Origin: Saccharopolyspora gloriosae
Lineage (GTDB): Bacteria; Actinomycetota; Actinomycetes; Mycobacteriales; Pseudonocardiaceae
DNA: 64,000 nt
Reading direction: 5' to 3'
Assembly (NCBI RefSeq): GCF_022828475.1
Contig: NZ_CP059557.1
Location: 3,023,470-3,087,469, forward strand
The position numbers and the translations under genes are program-made. Below, one piece after another: positions 8,548-16,740 of this stretch. Each line of letters begins with the position of its first letter. The stretch's first letter is position 1. The notes under the pieces were generated by a model. It searched no databases, had not been told where the DNA came from, and saw only the letters and a list, made by a program, of their open reading frames with translations.

Positions 8548-9684
8548 GTGCGCGCGGAGTTTCGGCACGGGGAGACCGGTGGTGGCGGAGGTGCTCGCAA
8601 GCGGGCCGAACTGCTCGACCGCGGCCGTCGGCTGCTGCAGGCGGTCGAGGGTCTGACGGGGCGCCGCAGGGGAGTCGTCCACGACCCGGCGGGCTTGGAA
8701 TCCGCGCTGGTGGTCGTGGTGGGGGAGCTCGCGGAGGAAATGTCCGGCGGGCAGCCGGAATCTCGATTTGGGGCCACCTTGGCCGAGGTGCACGCGTTGC
8801 GGTTCGAACTCCGGGATCTCCTCGCGCGGGAACGAAGCCGGCGGCTCGACGCCGTCGAGTCGGAGCTCGGCCCGCTCCGCGACGTGCGGGACCCGGAACA
8901 GCTGCTGGGGCAGGTGTGCGAGGCGGTGGTGCGCGGCTGCGGGCTCGACCGCGTTCTGCTCTCCCGCGTCGAAGGCGTGACGTGGCGGCCGCACAAGTCC
9001 CACGCGATCGACAACCGCGAGGCGGAACGTACGTTTCGCGACTGGCTGCGGGTGACCCCGGAGGTCCCGCTGGCGGACATGCCGTTGGAGAGCGAGATGG
9101 TCCGGCGGCGCGGGCCCGCGATCGTCACCGATCCCACCGGCGATCCGCGGGTGTACCGCCCGCTGCTCGACGCGTCCGCGATGAACTCCTACGTCGCCGC
9201 ACCCGTGATGCCGACCGGCCGGGTCATCGGTTTCTTGCACGCCGATCGCATGGCCGAGCCGGTCACTCAGCTCGACCGTGACGTGCTGTGGTTCTTCGCG
9301 GTCGGCTTCGGTCGGATCTTCGAGCGCGCGGTGCTGATGGCGAGGCTGCGGGAACAGCGCGACCAGGTGCGCTCGGCCTTGCAGGCGGTGGAGGAGGTGC
9401 TCGACGGGCTCGCGTCGGCGGAGATCGAACTCGGTGGCAACGACGCCGGGAGGCGCGGCGGGGGCGGCAGCCGATCCGAACGTCCGCCGCTGGAGCCCTC
9501 GCTGACCGGCCGCGAGCTCGAAGTGCTGGCGCTGATGGCCACCGGCGCGACGAACAACCGGATCGCCGAGGAACTGGTGATTTCCAGCGGCACGGTCAAG
9601 TCGCACGTCAAGCGGATCCTGCGCAAGCTGGGTGCGGAGAACCGCGCGGAGGCGATCTCGCAGTACCTGCGCCTGACGATGTAG
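8548..9684 (+). CDS. GAF-domain LuxR-family transcriptional regulator
   Basis: A 378-residue regulator. The first 110 residues are charged and helical. Residues of about 115-275 look like a GAF sensory domain ('VYRPLLDASAMNSYVAAPVM', then 'GRVIGFLHADRMAEP'). The C-terminus (about 315-375) is a LuxR/NarL helix-turn-helix: 'LTGRELEVLALMATGATNN' leads into 'GTVKSHVKRILRKLGAENR'. This layout is common in actinobacterial activators that sit beside acyl-CoA catabolic genes. It is divergent from the TetR gene and converges on the MaoC pair. The ligand is unknown. The start is uncertain: the chosen codon is a GTG at 8548. Confidence 0.82.
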   Translation: MRAEFRHGETGGGGGARKRAELLDRGRRLLQAVEGLTGRRRGVVHDPAGLESALVVVVGELAEEMSGGQPESRFGATLAEVHALRFELRDLLARERSRRLDAVESELGPLRDVRDPEQLLGQVCEAVVRGCGLDRVLLSRVEGVTWRPHKSHAIDNREAERTFRDWLRVTPEVPLADMPLESEMVRRRGPAIVTDPTGDPRVYRPLLDASAMNSYVAAPVMPTGRVIGFLHADRMAEPVTQLDRDVLWFFAVGFGRIFERAVLMARLREQRDQVRSALQAVEEVLDGLASAEIELGGNDAGRRGGGGSRSERPPLEPSLTGRELEVLALMATGATNNRIAEELVISSGTVKSHVKRILRKLGAENRAEAISQYLRLTM

Positions 9685-9701
9685 CGGGGCGCGGCGCCGG
9701 G

Positions 9702-10100
9702 TCAGCCGGTGACGACCGCGGCGCGGGCGCGCAGCACCGCGTCCTCGCCGCGGGTGGCGGTGAGCTGCAACTCGGCGAGTCCGTTGTCGACCGAGCGCAC
9801 TTCACCGGAGAACAGCAGGGTGTCGCCGAGGAAGACGGGAGCGGCGAACCGCACTTCGTACTCGCGCAGGTGCTCCACCCCGGCCCAGTCGGTCAGCCAC
9901 GCCGCCAGCATGCCCGCGTGCATCTGCCCCATCGCCAGCACGCCCGGGAATCCGGCGGAGCGGGCGAACTCGGGATCGTGGTGCAGCGGGTTGAAATCCC
10001 CGCCCGCCCCAGCGAAGCGCACGACGTGGGTCTGGGTCACCGGGCCGACCTCCCGTGCGGGGAGCGACGTGCCGGGTCGTACCGCGACGGGTGCTCTCAC
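9702..10100 (-). CDS. MaoC-like (hot-dog fold) dehydratase
   Basis: A 132-residue single hot-dog domain protein with the hydratase-2 motif: 'AGAGGDFNPLHHDPEFARSAGFPGVLAMGQM' contains the catalytic Asp and His of R-specific enoyl-CoA hydratases. GTG 10100 overlaps the stop of the upstream hot-dog gene (GTGA, 10097-10100), so the two subunits are translationally coupled. Such pairs form heterodimers, as in HadAB/HadBC or ChsH1/ChsH2, in which this subunit carries the active site. The long open frame upstream of 10100 is only the antisense of other coding sequence and was not used. The likely role is hydration of a 2-enoyl-CoA in the surrounding pathway. Confidence 0.85.
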   Translation of the reverse strand: MRAPVAVRPGTSLPAREVGPVTQTHVVRFAGAGGDFNPLHHDPEFARSAGFPGVLAMGQMHAGMLAAWLTDWAGVEHLREYEVRFAAPVFLGDTLLFSGEVRSVDNGLAELQLTATRGEDAVLRARAAVVTG

Positions 10101-10522
10101 TGCTGGTCTCCTCGCTCGATCAACGTTTCGTGGAGCACGACCACCGGCTCCGCCTCGGCGTCGAGGTATTCGGTCTCCAGGGTCACGAAGCGCATCCCCT
10201 TCTTGCGGACGTCCTCGGCGACTCGGCGCACGCCGCGCAGGGCGTCCCCGGCCAGCAGCGGCCGGTGGTAGATCCACTTCACCGAGCCCACCACGACGCG
10301 TTCGAAGGCCAGGCCGAGCTCGGCGACGAAGGCGCGCTGGTCCCGGTGGTGCCCGGCGACCACGACGTGCGTGGCCGTAGCGGGCACGTCGCCGAACCCG
10401 GCCCGCTGCGCGGCGCCGCGGTCGGTGTGCACCGGATCCGTCGCGCCGGTGGCTCGGGCGAACTCGCGGATCTTACCCCGCTCGACGTCGAAGGCGACCT
10501 CGTCCAGCGACTCTGCCGTCAT
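10097..10522 (-). CDS. FAS1-like/MaoC N-terminal dehydratase partner subunit
   Basis: A 141-residue hot-dog protein of the 'FAS1-like dehydratase domain' type that lacks the catalytic D-x4-H of its partner. The segments 'VERGKIREFARATGATDPVH' and 'FERVVVGSVKWIYHRPLLAGD' are typical. It overlaps the catalytic MaoC gene by four bases and should be the substrate-binding half of a heterodimeric enoyl-CoA hydratase. ATG 10522 is preceded by GGAAGG in the minus-strand leader. It is divergent from the acyl-CoA dehydrogenase at 10594; a FadR-type site lies between the two. Confidence 0.82.
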   Translation of the reverse strand: MTAESLDEVAFDVERGKIREFARATGATDPVHTDRGAAQRAGFGDVPATATHVVVAGHHRDQRAFVAELGLAFERVVVGSVKWIYHRPLLAGDALRGVRRVAEDVRKKGMRFVTLETEYLDAEAEPVVVLHETLIERGDQQ

Positions 10523-10540
10523 CGTCGAACACCTTCCTAT

Positions 10541-10553
10541 TTTGGTCTGTCCT
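10541..10553. promoter_or_regulatory. FadR-type operator in divergent promoter
   Basis: TTTGGTCTGTCCT lies between the divergent MaoC pair and the acyl-CoA dehydrogenase gene. GGTCTGTCC differs at one base from the GGTCTGACC core seen at 13793. It is followed by TATAATAC, a good -10 candidate for the plus strand. Confidence 0.45.
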
Positions 10554-10593
10554 ATAATACCATTCGACCAATCACGAGATGAAGGGTTCGTTC

Positions 10594-11769
10594 ATGGAGC
10601 TCGCAGACTCTCCGGCGGAGGCCCGGTTCCGGGGCGAGATCAGCAAGTGGCTGGGCTACGCGCTGCCGCAGCTGCCCTGGCCGGAACCGCCGGACCTCGA
10701 AGGCAAGGCGCCGTTCTGGCGCCAGTGGCAGCGGATGCTCTTCGACGCCGGATACGCGGGCGTGTACTGGCCGACGGAGTACGGCGGTCGCGGCGTCGAC
10801 GAGAAACTGCGGGCGATCTTCAACGAAGAAGCCGATCGGGCAGGAGCGCCCGAACGCCTCAACATCATCGGTGAGGACTTCGCCGGCCCGACCATCATCG
10901 ACTTCGGCACCGATGCGCAGAAGGAGCGCTTCCTGCGCCCGATCCTCACCGGTGAGGAGATCTGGTGCCAGCTGTTCTCAGAGCCGGACGCCGGGTCGGA
11001 CCTGGCTTCGCTGCGCACCAAGGCGACCAAGGTCGACGGTGGCTGGCGCATCGAGGGGCAGAAGATCTGGACCAGTCGCGCCCAGCTCGCCACGCACGCG
11101 ATTCTGCTGGCGCGCACCGGAGGTGGACCGCGGCACAAGGGAATCACGTATTTCCTGCTTCCGATGAGCAGCGAGGGCGTCACGGTGCGCCCGCTGTCGC
11201 ACATGCTCGGTGAGGCGGAGTTCAACGAGGTGTTCCTGGACGACGTCTTCGTGCCGGACGAACTGGTCGTCGGTGACGTTGACGGAGGGTGGCGCGTGGC
11301 GATGAGCACGCTGTCCTACGAGCGGGTCGCGATCGCGACCGGTCGCGTCAACACGAAGCGCGCGGTGGACGACATCATCGCCGACATCGCCGCGCGAACC
11401 GGCGAAGACGCCCGTCCACTGGGGACCGATCCGCGAGTTCGCGAGCAGGTGGCCGACCTCTACGGCCGAGCGCTGACGCACTACCTCATCGGCCAACGGG
11501 TGATCACTCAGGCAGCGGAGGGCGGCCCGCCCGGTCCGGCGGCTTCGATTGGCAAGCTGTTCTTCTGCCCGCTCGTGGAGGACTTGGCCGATTTCCGGCT
11601 CTCCCTGGATTCGCTCGGCGGCCAGTTCGGCTTGGACGACGAGCAGGTCGCCGAGTCCCGCTGGTTGCGGCTTGCCAACCAGGCCCGGGGAACCGCGATC
11701 GCCGGCGGGTCGACCTTCATCCAGCGCAACATCATCGCCGAGCGGATGCTCGGGATGCCGAGGAGCTGA
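10594..11769 (+). CDS. Acyl-CoA dehydrogenase
   Basis: A 391-residue FAD-dependent acyl-CoA dehydrogenase. The three usual domains can be followed: N-terminal helices; the middle strand domain with 'QLFSEPDAGSDLASLRT' and 'IEGQKIWTSRAQLA'; and C-terminal helices ending in 'GSTFIQRNIIAERMLGMPR'. ATG 10594 is preferred over ATG 10579 because GAAGGG (10581-10586) lies at the right distance. It introduces a 2,3-double bond in an acyl-CoA and passes electrons to ETF. The AMP-ligase gene at 11771 begins two bases after its stop, so the two are co-transcribed: activation followed by dehydrogenation. Confidence 0.92.
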   Translation: MELADSPAEARFRGEISKWLGYALPQLPWPEPPDLEGKAPFWRQWQRMLFDAGYAGVYWPTEYGGRGVDEKLRAIFNEEADRAGAPERLNIIGEDFAGPTIIDFGTDAQKERFLRPILTGEEIWCQLFSEPDAGSDLASLRTKATKVDGGWRIEGQKIWTSRAQLATHAILLARTGGGPRHKGITYFLLPMSSEGVTVRPLSHMLGEAEFNEVFLDDVFVPDELVVGDVDGGWRVAMSTLSYERVAIATGRVNTKRAVDDIIADIAARTGEDARPLGTDPRVREQVADLYGRALTHYLIGQRVITQAAEGGPPGPAASIGKLFFCPLVEDLADFRLSLDSLGGQFGLDDEQVAESRWLRLANQARGTAIAGGSTFIQRNIIAERMLGMPRS

Positions 11770-11770
11770 C

Positions 11771-13687
11771 GTGTACACCTGGAAGCCCAGCGACGACTAC
11801 GTCGAGAACGCCAACGTCACGCGGTTCGCGCGAGCGCACGGGATCGGCTCCATCGACGAGCTGCGCGCGCGGTCGGTGGCCGACATCGGCTGGTACTGGG
11901 ACGCGGTGGTGCGGGACCTGGGGCTGCCGTTTCGCCGGGCCTATTCGGAGGTCGTGGACGTCACTGCCGGGATCGAGCATCCCGACTGGTTCACGGGCGG
12001 GGAGCTGAACATCGCGGATGCCTGCCTGGGCCGGTGGGCGAGCGAGGCGCCGGACCGCGCGGCCGTGGTGCACGAAGCCGAGGACGGCAGCACCCGGACG
12101 CTGACCTTCGCAGAGCTGGCGGAGCAGGTCGACCGGCTCGCCGCCGGACTGCGCGGGCTCGGCGTGGGGCGAGGCGACTCCGTCGGCCTTTACCTGCCCA
12201 TGATCCCGGAGGCGGTCATCGCCTGCTACGCGGTGGCCCGGCTGGGCGCGGTCCTGGTGCCGCTGTTCTCCGGCTTCGCTCCGGCCGCGATCGCCGCTCG
12301 CTTGCAGGACGCCGACGCGAAGGTGGTCGTCGTCGCCGACGGCACGATCCGGCGCGGGCGCGAGGTTGCGATGAAGCCGCTGCTCGACGCCGCGCTGGAG
12401 TCGTGTCCGACGGTGGGGCACGTCGTGCTGGTCGGCAATGTCGATCCGGAACCCGGAACGAGCACCGAACGCGATGTGCGGTGGTCGGAGCTTCCCGCCG
12501 GGAAGGCCGGTCCGGCGGCGGCGATGGGGCCGACCGAGACGTTGCTGCTGGCCTACACCTCCGGTACCACCGGACGTCCGAAGGGGGCCGTGCACACCCA
12601 CGCCGGGTTCCTGGTCAAAACGGCCAGCGAGGTGGCGTACGCCTTCGACGTCGGGCCGGACGGGGTGTTCTGCTGGGTGACCGACATGGGCTGGATCATG
12701 GGCCCGCTGTCCATCTTCGGCACGCACGCCAACGGCGCGACGCTGCTGCTCTACGAAGGTTCCCCCGACGTGCCGGGCAACGACCGGCTGTGGCAGCTGG
12801 TCGAACGGCACCGGGTGAGCATGCTCGGAGTGTCTCCGACGCTGATCCGTTCGTTGCGCACGGGCGCGGAGCCCGCGCACGAGCGGTTCGACCTGTCGTC
12901 GGTGCACGTCCTGGGGTCCACGGGTGAGCCGTGGGACCCGGATTCCTACGACTGGCTGGCCGGGACCGTCTTCGGCGGGAGGGTCCCGGTCATCAACTTC
13001 TCCGGCGGCACCGAGGTCGGCGGTTCGTTCCTGTCGCCCTACCCGGTCGAGCCGATCCGGAGCTGCTCGCTCGGCGGGCCGTCGCTGGGGATGGACGTCG
13101 ACGTGGTCGACGACGCAGGCCGGTCGGTGCGCGGGCAGGTGGGCGAGCTGGTCTGCCGCCAGCCGTGGCCGGCGATGACGCGCGGAGTCTGGAAGGACGA
13201 CGCGCGTTATCTGGAGGAGTACTGGTCGACGTTCCCGGGGATGTGGCGGCACGGCGACTTCGCGCTGGTGGAGGACGGCCAGTGGTTCATCCGCGGGCGC
13301 TCCGACGACGTCATGAACATCGCGGGCAAGCGGCTCGCGCCTGCGGAGGTGGAGGCGGTGCTGACCGCGCACCCCGCGGTGTCGGAGGCCGCGGCGGTCG
13401 GCGTGCCCGATCCGAAGAAGGGCGAGGCCGTGCGGGCGTTCTGGGTTCCCGTCGCCGGGGCCGAAGAGGACGTCTCGGAACGACTTCGGGACATGGTCGC
13501 TCAGGAGCTGGGAAAGCCGTTCGCGCCCAGTGCGGTGCACCGGGTCGGGCAGCTGCCCAAGACCCGATCGGCGAAGATCCTCCGCCGCGCGATCCGGGCC
13601 GTGGTGCTCGACCAGGACCCCGGCGACCTCTCCGGCGCCGAGAACGTCGAGGCGATCGACGAGATCCGGAAGGCGATCGAGGACTGA
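11771..13687 (+). CDS. AMP-dependent acyl-CoA synthetase (Acs-like)
   Basis: A 638-residue member of the acetyl-CoA synthetase branch of ANL ligases. It activates a carboxylate to acyl-AMP and then acyl-CoA. It has the Acs N-terminal segment ('YTWKPSDDYVENANV'), the P-loop 'YTSGTTGRPKG', the substrate-side 'GGTEVGG', and a C-terminal domain with 'RGRSDDVMNIAGKRL' and the acylation-type lysine motif 'LPKTRSAKILRR'. Start GTG 11771 lies directly after the preceding stop; reading further upstream would go through the dehydrogenase. It is probably a short- or medium-chain acid ligase feeding the dehydrogenase of the same operon. Confidence 0.9.
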   Translation: MYTWKPSDDYVENANVTRFARAHGIGSIDELRARSVADIGWYWDAVVRDLGLPFRRAYSEVVDVTAGIEHPDWFTGGELNIADACLGRWASEAPDRAAVVHEAEDGSTRTLTFAELAEQVDRLAAGLRGLGVGRGDSVGLYLPMIPEAVIACYAVARLGAVLVPLFSGFAPAAIAARLQDADAKVVVVADGTIRRGREVAMKPLLDAALESCPTVGHVVLVGNVDPEPGTSTERDVRWSELPAGKAGPAAAMGPTETLLLAYTSGTTGRPKGAVHTHAGFLVKTASEVAYAFDVGPDGVFCWVTDMGWIMGPLSIFGTHANGATLLLYEGSPDVPGNDRLWQLVERHRVSMLGVSPTLIRSLRTGAEPAHERFDLSSVHVLGSTGEPWDPDSYDWLAGTVFGGRVPVINFSGGTEVGGSFLSPYPVEPIRSCSLGGPSLGMDVDVVDDAGRSVRGQVGELVCRQPWPAMTRGVWKDDARYLEEYWSTFPGMWRHGDFALVEDGQWFIRGRSDDVMNIAGKRLAPAEVEAVLTAHPAVSEAAAVGVPDPKKGEAVRAFWVPVAGAEEDVSERLRDMVAQELGKPFAPSAVHRVGQLPKTRSAKILRRAIRAVVLDQDPGDLSGAENVEAIDEIRKAIED

Positions 13688-13792
13688 TGCCACCGACGCG
13701 GGTCGCGGCAGGCAGCCCCGGACCAGGCATCGTTCACCCCTGTCCGGAAGGGCGAGGTAGGTGGGGGCACCCGAAAGCATTTATGGACCAAT

Positions 13793-13801
13793 GGTCTGAC
13801 C
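13793..13801. promoter_or_regulatory. FadR-type operator
   Basis: GGTCTGACC within ATGGTCTGACCTAAAG lies 73 bp before the acyl-CoA dehydrogenase gene at 13875. The core is a perfect 9-bp palindrome with the same spacing as the site at 3102-3110. The rest of the 187-bp spacer (13688-13874) shows no gene. Confidence 0.6.
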
Positions 13802-13874
13802 TAAAGTATTATTTGGGTGGACATGGTAGTAGCGAAGCCGCGGGAAGCGCCGTGGAACTCCGGGAGGAGCGGGA

Positions 13875-14933
13875 ATGCGGTGGACATTGACCGAGGACCA
13901 GGAGCTGTTCAGGTCCTCCTTCCAGGGGTGGCTCGAACGGTTCGCCCCGGCGGAGGCCGTGCGCGGCTGGCTGGACTCCGGCGACCCCTCTGCGTTCGAG
14001 CGGCGGTTCGCCGACGAAGGCTGGTTCGCCATCGGCTCACCGGAGGAATGCGGCGGCCAAGGCGGCGGCCTGGTCGAACTGGCGCTGGCAGCCGAGCAGC
14101 TAGGCGGTTGCGCGGCGCCCTCGGCGGCCTGGTCGGCCGCAGTGGTGGCGGCGCCGCTGCTCGCCGGAGCACCCGACCTGGCGGCAGAATCCCTCGCTGA
14201 GGGCGAGTTCGCCGTGCTCGCGGTGAACGCCGACCGCCCGCTGGACGCCGGTGGCGCGGTGTCGCGGAGCGGAGGCACCGTGCCGAACGTGCTCGGTGCG
14301 GACAGGGCGCGGCGGTTCGTCGTGCCGATCCGCGAGAACGGGCGGCTCGCATTGGCCGTGGTGGACGCGGCGGACGTGGAGCTCGTGCCGCGCGAACTGC
14401 TCGATCGCAGCCGTTCGGTCGCCGAGGTCGTCGTTCCGGACCTGTCGCGGCACGACGCGATCGAGGTCGCCGACGGCATCCTCGCCGAGGCCGCATCTCG
14501 TGCGGCCGTCCTGGCGGCGGCGGACAGCCTCGGGACGGCTGAGCGCATGCTGACGATGGCGGTGGACTACAGCAAGCAACGACAGCAGTTCGGCGTACCG
14601 ATCGCGTCGTTCCAGGCCGTCAAGCACGCCGCGGCCGCCATGCTGGTCGCCGTCGAATCCGCGCGTTCGCTCGTCTACTACGCGGCGGCGTCCGTGGAGC
14701 AGGGGCATGAAGACGCCGCACTGCACGCCGCCGCGGCCAAATCCCAGACGTGTCCGGCAGCCGAGGACGTGGCCGACAGCGCGCTGACCATGCACGGTGC
14801 GATCGGCTACACGTGGGAGCACGACCTCCACCTGTTCTACAAGCGGGCGAAGCTCAACTCGCGCTTGTTCGGCTCGTCGAAGACGTGGAACGAGCGCTTG
14901 GCCACGGCCCTCCCACTGCTGCCGGCCGCCTAG
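13875..14933 (+). CDS. Acyl-CoA dehydrogenase family protein
   Basis: A 352-residue acyl-CoA dehydrogenase of the short, divergent type often paired with another dehydrogenase subunit, as in FadE26/27-like heterotetramers. The N-terminus is 'MRWTLTEDQELFRSSFQGWL'. The middle domain is poorly conserved and glycine-poor. The C-terminal helices contain 'YSKQRQQFGVPIASFQAVKH' and 'TMHGAIGYTWEHDLHLFYKR', typical of the FAD-binding and dimer region. The ATG follows GGAGGAGCGGG. It is monocistronic with a FadR-type site upstream. The substrate is unknown; it may not be a complete enzyme alone. Confidence 0.87.
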   Translation: MRWTLTEDQELFRSSFQGWLERFAPAEAVRGWLDSGDPSAFERRFADEGWFAIGSPEECGGQGGGLVELALAAEQLGGCAAPSAAWSAAVVAAPLLAGAPDLAAESLAEGEFAVLAVNADRPLDAGGAVSRSGGTVPNVLGADRARRFVVPIRENGRLALAVVDAADVELVPRELLDRSRSVAEVVVPDLSRHDAIEVADGILAEAASRAAVLAAADSLGTAERMLTMAVDYSKQRQQFGVPIASFQAVKHAAAAMLVAVESARSLVYYAAASVEQGHEDAALHAAAAKSQTCPAAEDVADSALTMHGAIGYTWEHDLHLFYKRAKLNSRLFGSSKTWNERLATALPLLPAA

Positions 14934-14969
14934 GCGTCCTCGCAGGGTGATTTGCGCAGCGGGACGGGT

Positions 14970-15033
14970 GGCGGCGGAACCTCAGCCGGTGGTCGTCCTG
15001 CTCTGGTGATCGCTGCGCGGTGGTTCCGCCGCC
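14970..15033. repeat. Intergenic inverted repeat (12-bp stem)
   Basis: GGCGGCGGAACC (14970-14981) and GGTTCCGCCGCC (15022-15033) can form a 12-bp stem with a 40-base loop after the acyl-CoA dehydrogenase stop. The arms share GCGGAACC/GGTTCCGC with the structure at 2867-3009, which suggests a dispersed repeat that may also terminate transcription. Confidence 0.45.
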
Positions 15034-15198
15034 GACGAGACACAGATCAAGACCATTCCGCGGGGATCACTGGCTCGCCCGGGTCGATGCGGTTCGTTGT
15101 GATTTCGCTTTGATGGCGGGAGTTTTCGCTTTGGGTTCGGAACCGACCGAATGCAGGAACGTAGGAACGACGAGGCCGCAGGAGGCAGGTGGGCTCCC

Positions 15199-16419
15199 GT
15201 GATCGACCTGTCACCCCACGTCCGGCCAGGGATCGGCGTCTGGTGGAGCCAGGCCGGTGCCGAGCCGACGCCGCTGGTGCACGCGTTGCTCGATCAGGCC
15301 GACGATCTCGGGCCCGTGCGCGCGTTCTGCGGGCTGAGCTGGGACCAACGGCTGGTTCGCGAGCTGCCGAGCAGCGTGTCGCTGTCCTCCTACGGAGCCC
15401 TCGGCCAATTGCGCCGGCTCAGCCGGGCCGGGCGGCTCAACGTGGTTCCCTGCCACTACTCCGCCTTGCCGCGGTTGTTCGCGGAGGGAGCGTTGCCGGC
15501 TGACGTGGGATTCGTCCAGGTGTCCCCGCCCGACGCCGCGGGCACTTGCTCGCTGGGAATCGGGGTGGACTACATCGCGGACGCGATCGCGCACACCCCG
15601 GTGCTGATCGCCGAGATCAACCGCAGGATGCCGGTCACGGCAGGGGCCGCGCGCCTGCCGCTGAGCCGGTTCGCCGCCGTGGTCGAGACCGACCGCCCTG
15701 TCGGCGAAGCACCCGCTCGCCCGGCCGACGACGTCGAACAGGCGATCGCGCGGAACGTCGCCGAGTTGATCGAGGACGGCGACACCCTGCAGATGGGCGT
15801 CGGCTCACTGCCCGCCGCCGTGCTCGACCGCCTCGCCGGACATCAGGACCTCGGCTTCCACACCGGGATGATCTCCGACGGCGTGCTGAGCCTGGTGGAG
15901 AAGGGCGTGCTCACCGGGGCGCGGAAGGAGATCGACCCCGGGCTGATCGTCACCGGCGCCGCGCTCGGCAGCTCCGAGCTCTACGAGCGGCTGGGAGACC
16001 TGCCCGTCGAGTTCCGCCCGGCCAGCTACACGCACTCGCCTGCGACGCTGTCCCGGCTGCGATCCCTCGTGTCGATCAACTCCGCCATCGAGGTCGACCT
16101 CACCGGCCAGGTGTGCTCCGAGCGGCGGCGCGGGGACTACATCGGCGCGATCGGCGGGCAGGTCGACTTCTCCAGAGCGGCGGCGCTCACCGGAGCGCGG
16201 TCGATCATCACGCTCAGGGCGACTTCCGGGGAGAACTCCACGATCGTTCCCACTCCTACCGGGCCGGTCACCACGGGACGCTCCGATGTGGACATCGTGG
16301 TCACCGAGCACGGCGCGGCACACCTGCGGGGGTGCGACCTGCCGGAGCGGACACGCAGGCTGACGGCCATCGCCGGACCCGAGCACCGGGACGCGCTGTC
16401 CAGGGCGGCCATCCAGTGA
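15199..16419 (+). CDS. Acetyl-CoA hydrolase/CoA-transferase (4-hydroxybutyrate CoA-transferase type)
   Basis: A 406-residue family I CoA-transferase. The N-terminal half includes 'GVDYIADAIAHTPVLIAEIN'. The C-terminal half has 'MGVGSLPAAVLDRL', 'HTGMISDG', 'GQVDFSRAA' and the conserved 'VVTEHGAAHLRG', which carries the catalytic-region glutamate. It moves CoA between carboxylic acids. GTG 15199 is chosen because GGAGGCAGG lies 10 bp upstream; an ATG at 15151 has no ribosome site. It stands alone between two intergenic stretches and may recycle CoA from end products of the pathway. Confidence 0.87.
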   Translation: MIDLSPHVRPGIGVWWSQAGAEPTPLVHALLDQADDLGPVRAFCGLSWDQRLVRELPSSVSLSSYGALGQLRRLSRAGRLNVVPCHYSALPRLFAEGALPADVGFVQVSPPDAAGTCSLGIGVDYIADAIAHTPVLIAEINRRMPVTAGAARLPLSRFAAVVETDRPVGEAPARPADDVEQAIARNVAELIEDGDTLQMGVGSLPAAVLDRLAGHQDLGFHTGMISDGVLSLVEKGVLTGARKEIDPGLIVTGAALGSSELYERLGDLPVEFRPASYTHSPATLSRLRSLVSINSAIEVDLTGQVCSERRRGDYIGAIGGQVDFSRAAALTGARSIITLRATSGENSTIVPTPTGPVTTGRSDVDIVVTEHGAAHLRGCDLPERTRRLTAIAGPEHRDALSRAAIQ

Positions 16420-16593
16420 CGTCGGAGCGCACCAGCCGCGACCGGCGTTTCCTCGTCTTGACGGGCTCACGTGTTCGGCGAGCGGATTTCGGGCACCGGA
16501 CACCGAATCGGTGAACGACTTCGAGGGCGCTGCCACCCGCGGATCCGGAGAGCCGTGGAGGTGGAAGCGCCCTCGGCGTTCGGCCGGAGCGGG

Positions 16594-16656
16594 TCAGAGC
16601 CCGAGGCTCTTGCTGATGATCTCGCGCTGGATCTCATTGGTGCCACCGCAGATCGG
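16594..16656 (-). pseudogene. Acyl-CoA dehydrogenase C-terminal remnant
   Basis: Read on the minus strand, this segment encodes 'ICGGTNEIQREIISKSLGL' followed by a TGA stop. This is the hallmark C-terminus of acyl-CoA dehydrogenases, which normally follows about 360 residues. Nothing upstream in frame resembles the rest of the enzyme and no start is present. It is a leftover of a deleted dehydrogenase gene that once followed the BadI-like gene on the same strand. Confidence 0.7.
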
Positions 16657-16724
16657 CGGAGCGAGCGCCTCGCGCGAACCTGCCCCTCCATGCCGAATTC
16701 CCGGGCGCGCACTCCTACCTACGT

Positions 16725-16736
16725 GAACGGTCGTTC
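16725..16736. promoter_or_regulatory. TetR-type palindrome (orphaned)
   Basis: GAACGGTCGTTC has arms GAACG/CGTTC around GT, the same arrangement as the palindromes at 8483 and 17619. It lies between the BadI-like gene and the dehydrogenase remnant, so it may be the surviving operator of the lost dehydrogenase gene. Confidence 0.4.
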
Positions 16737-16740
16737 CCGA

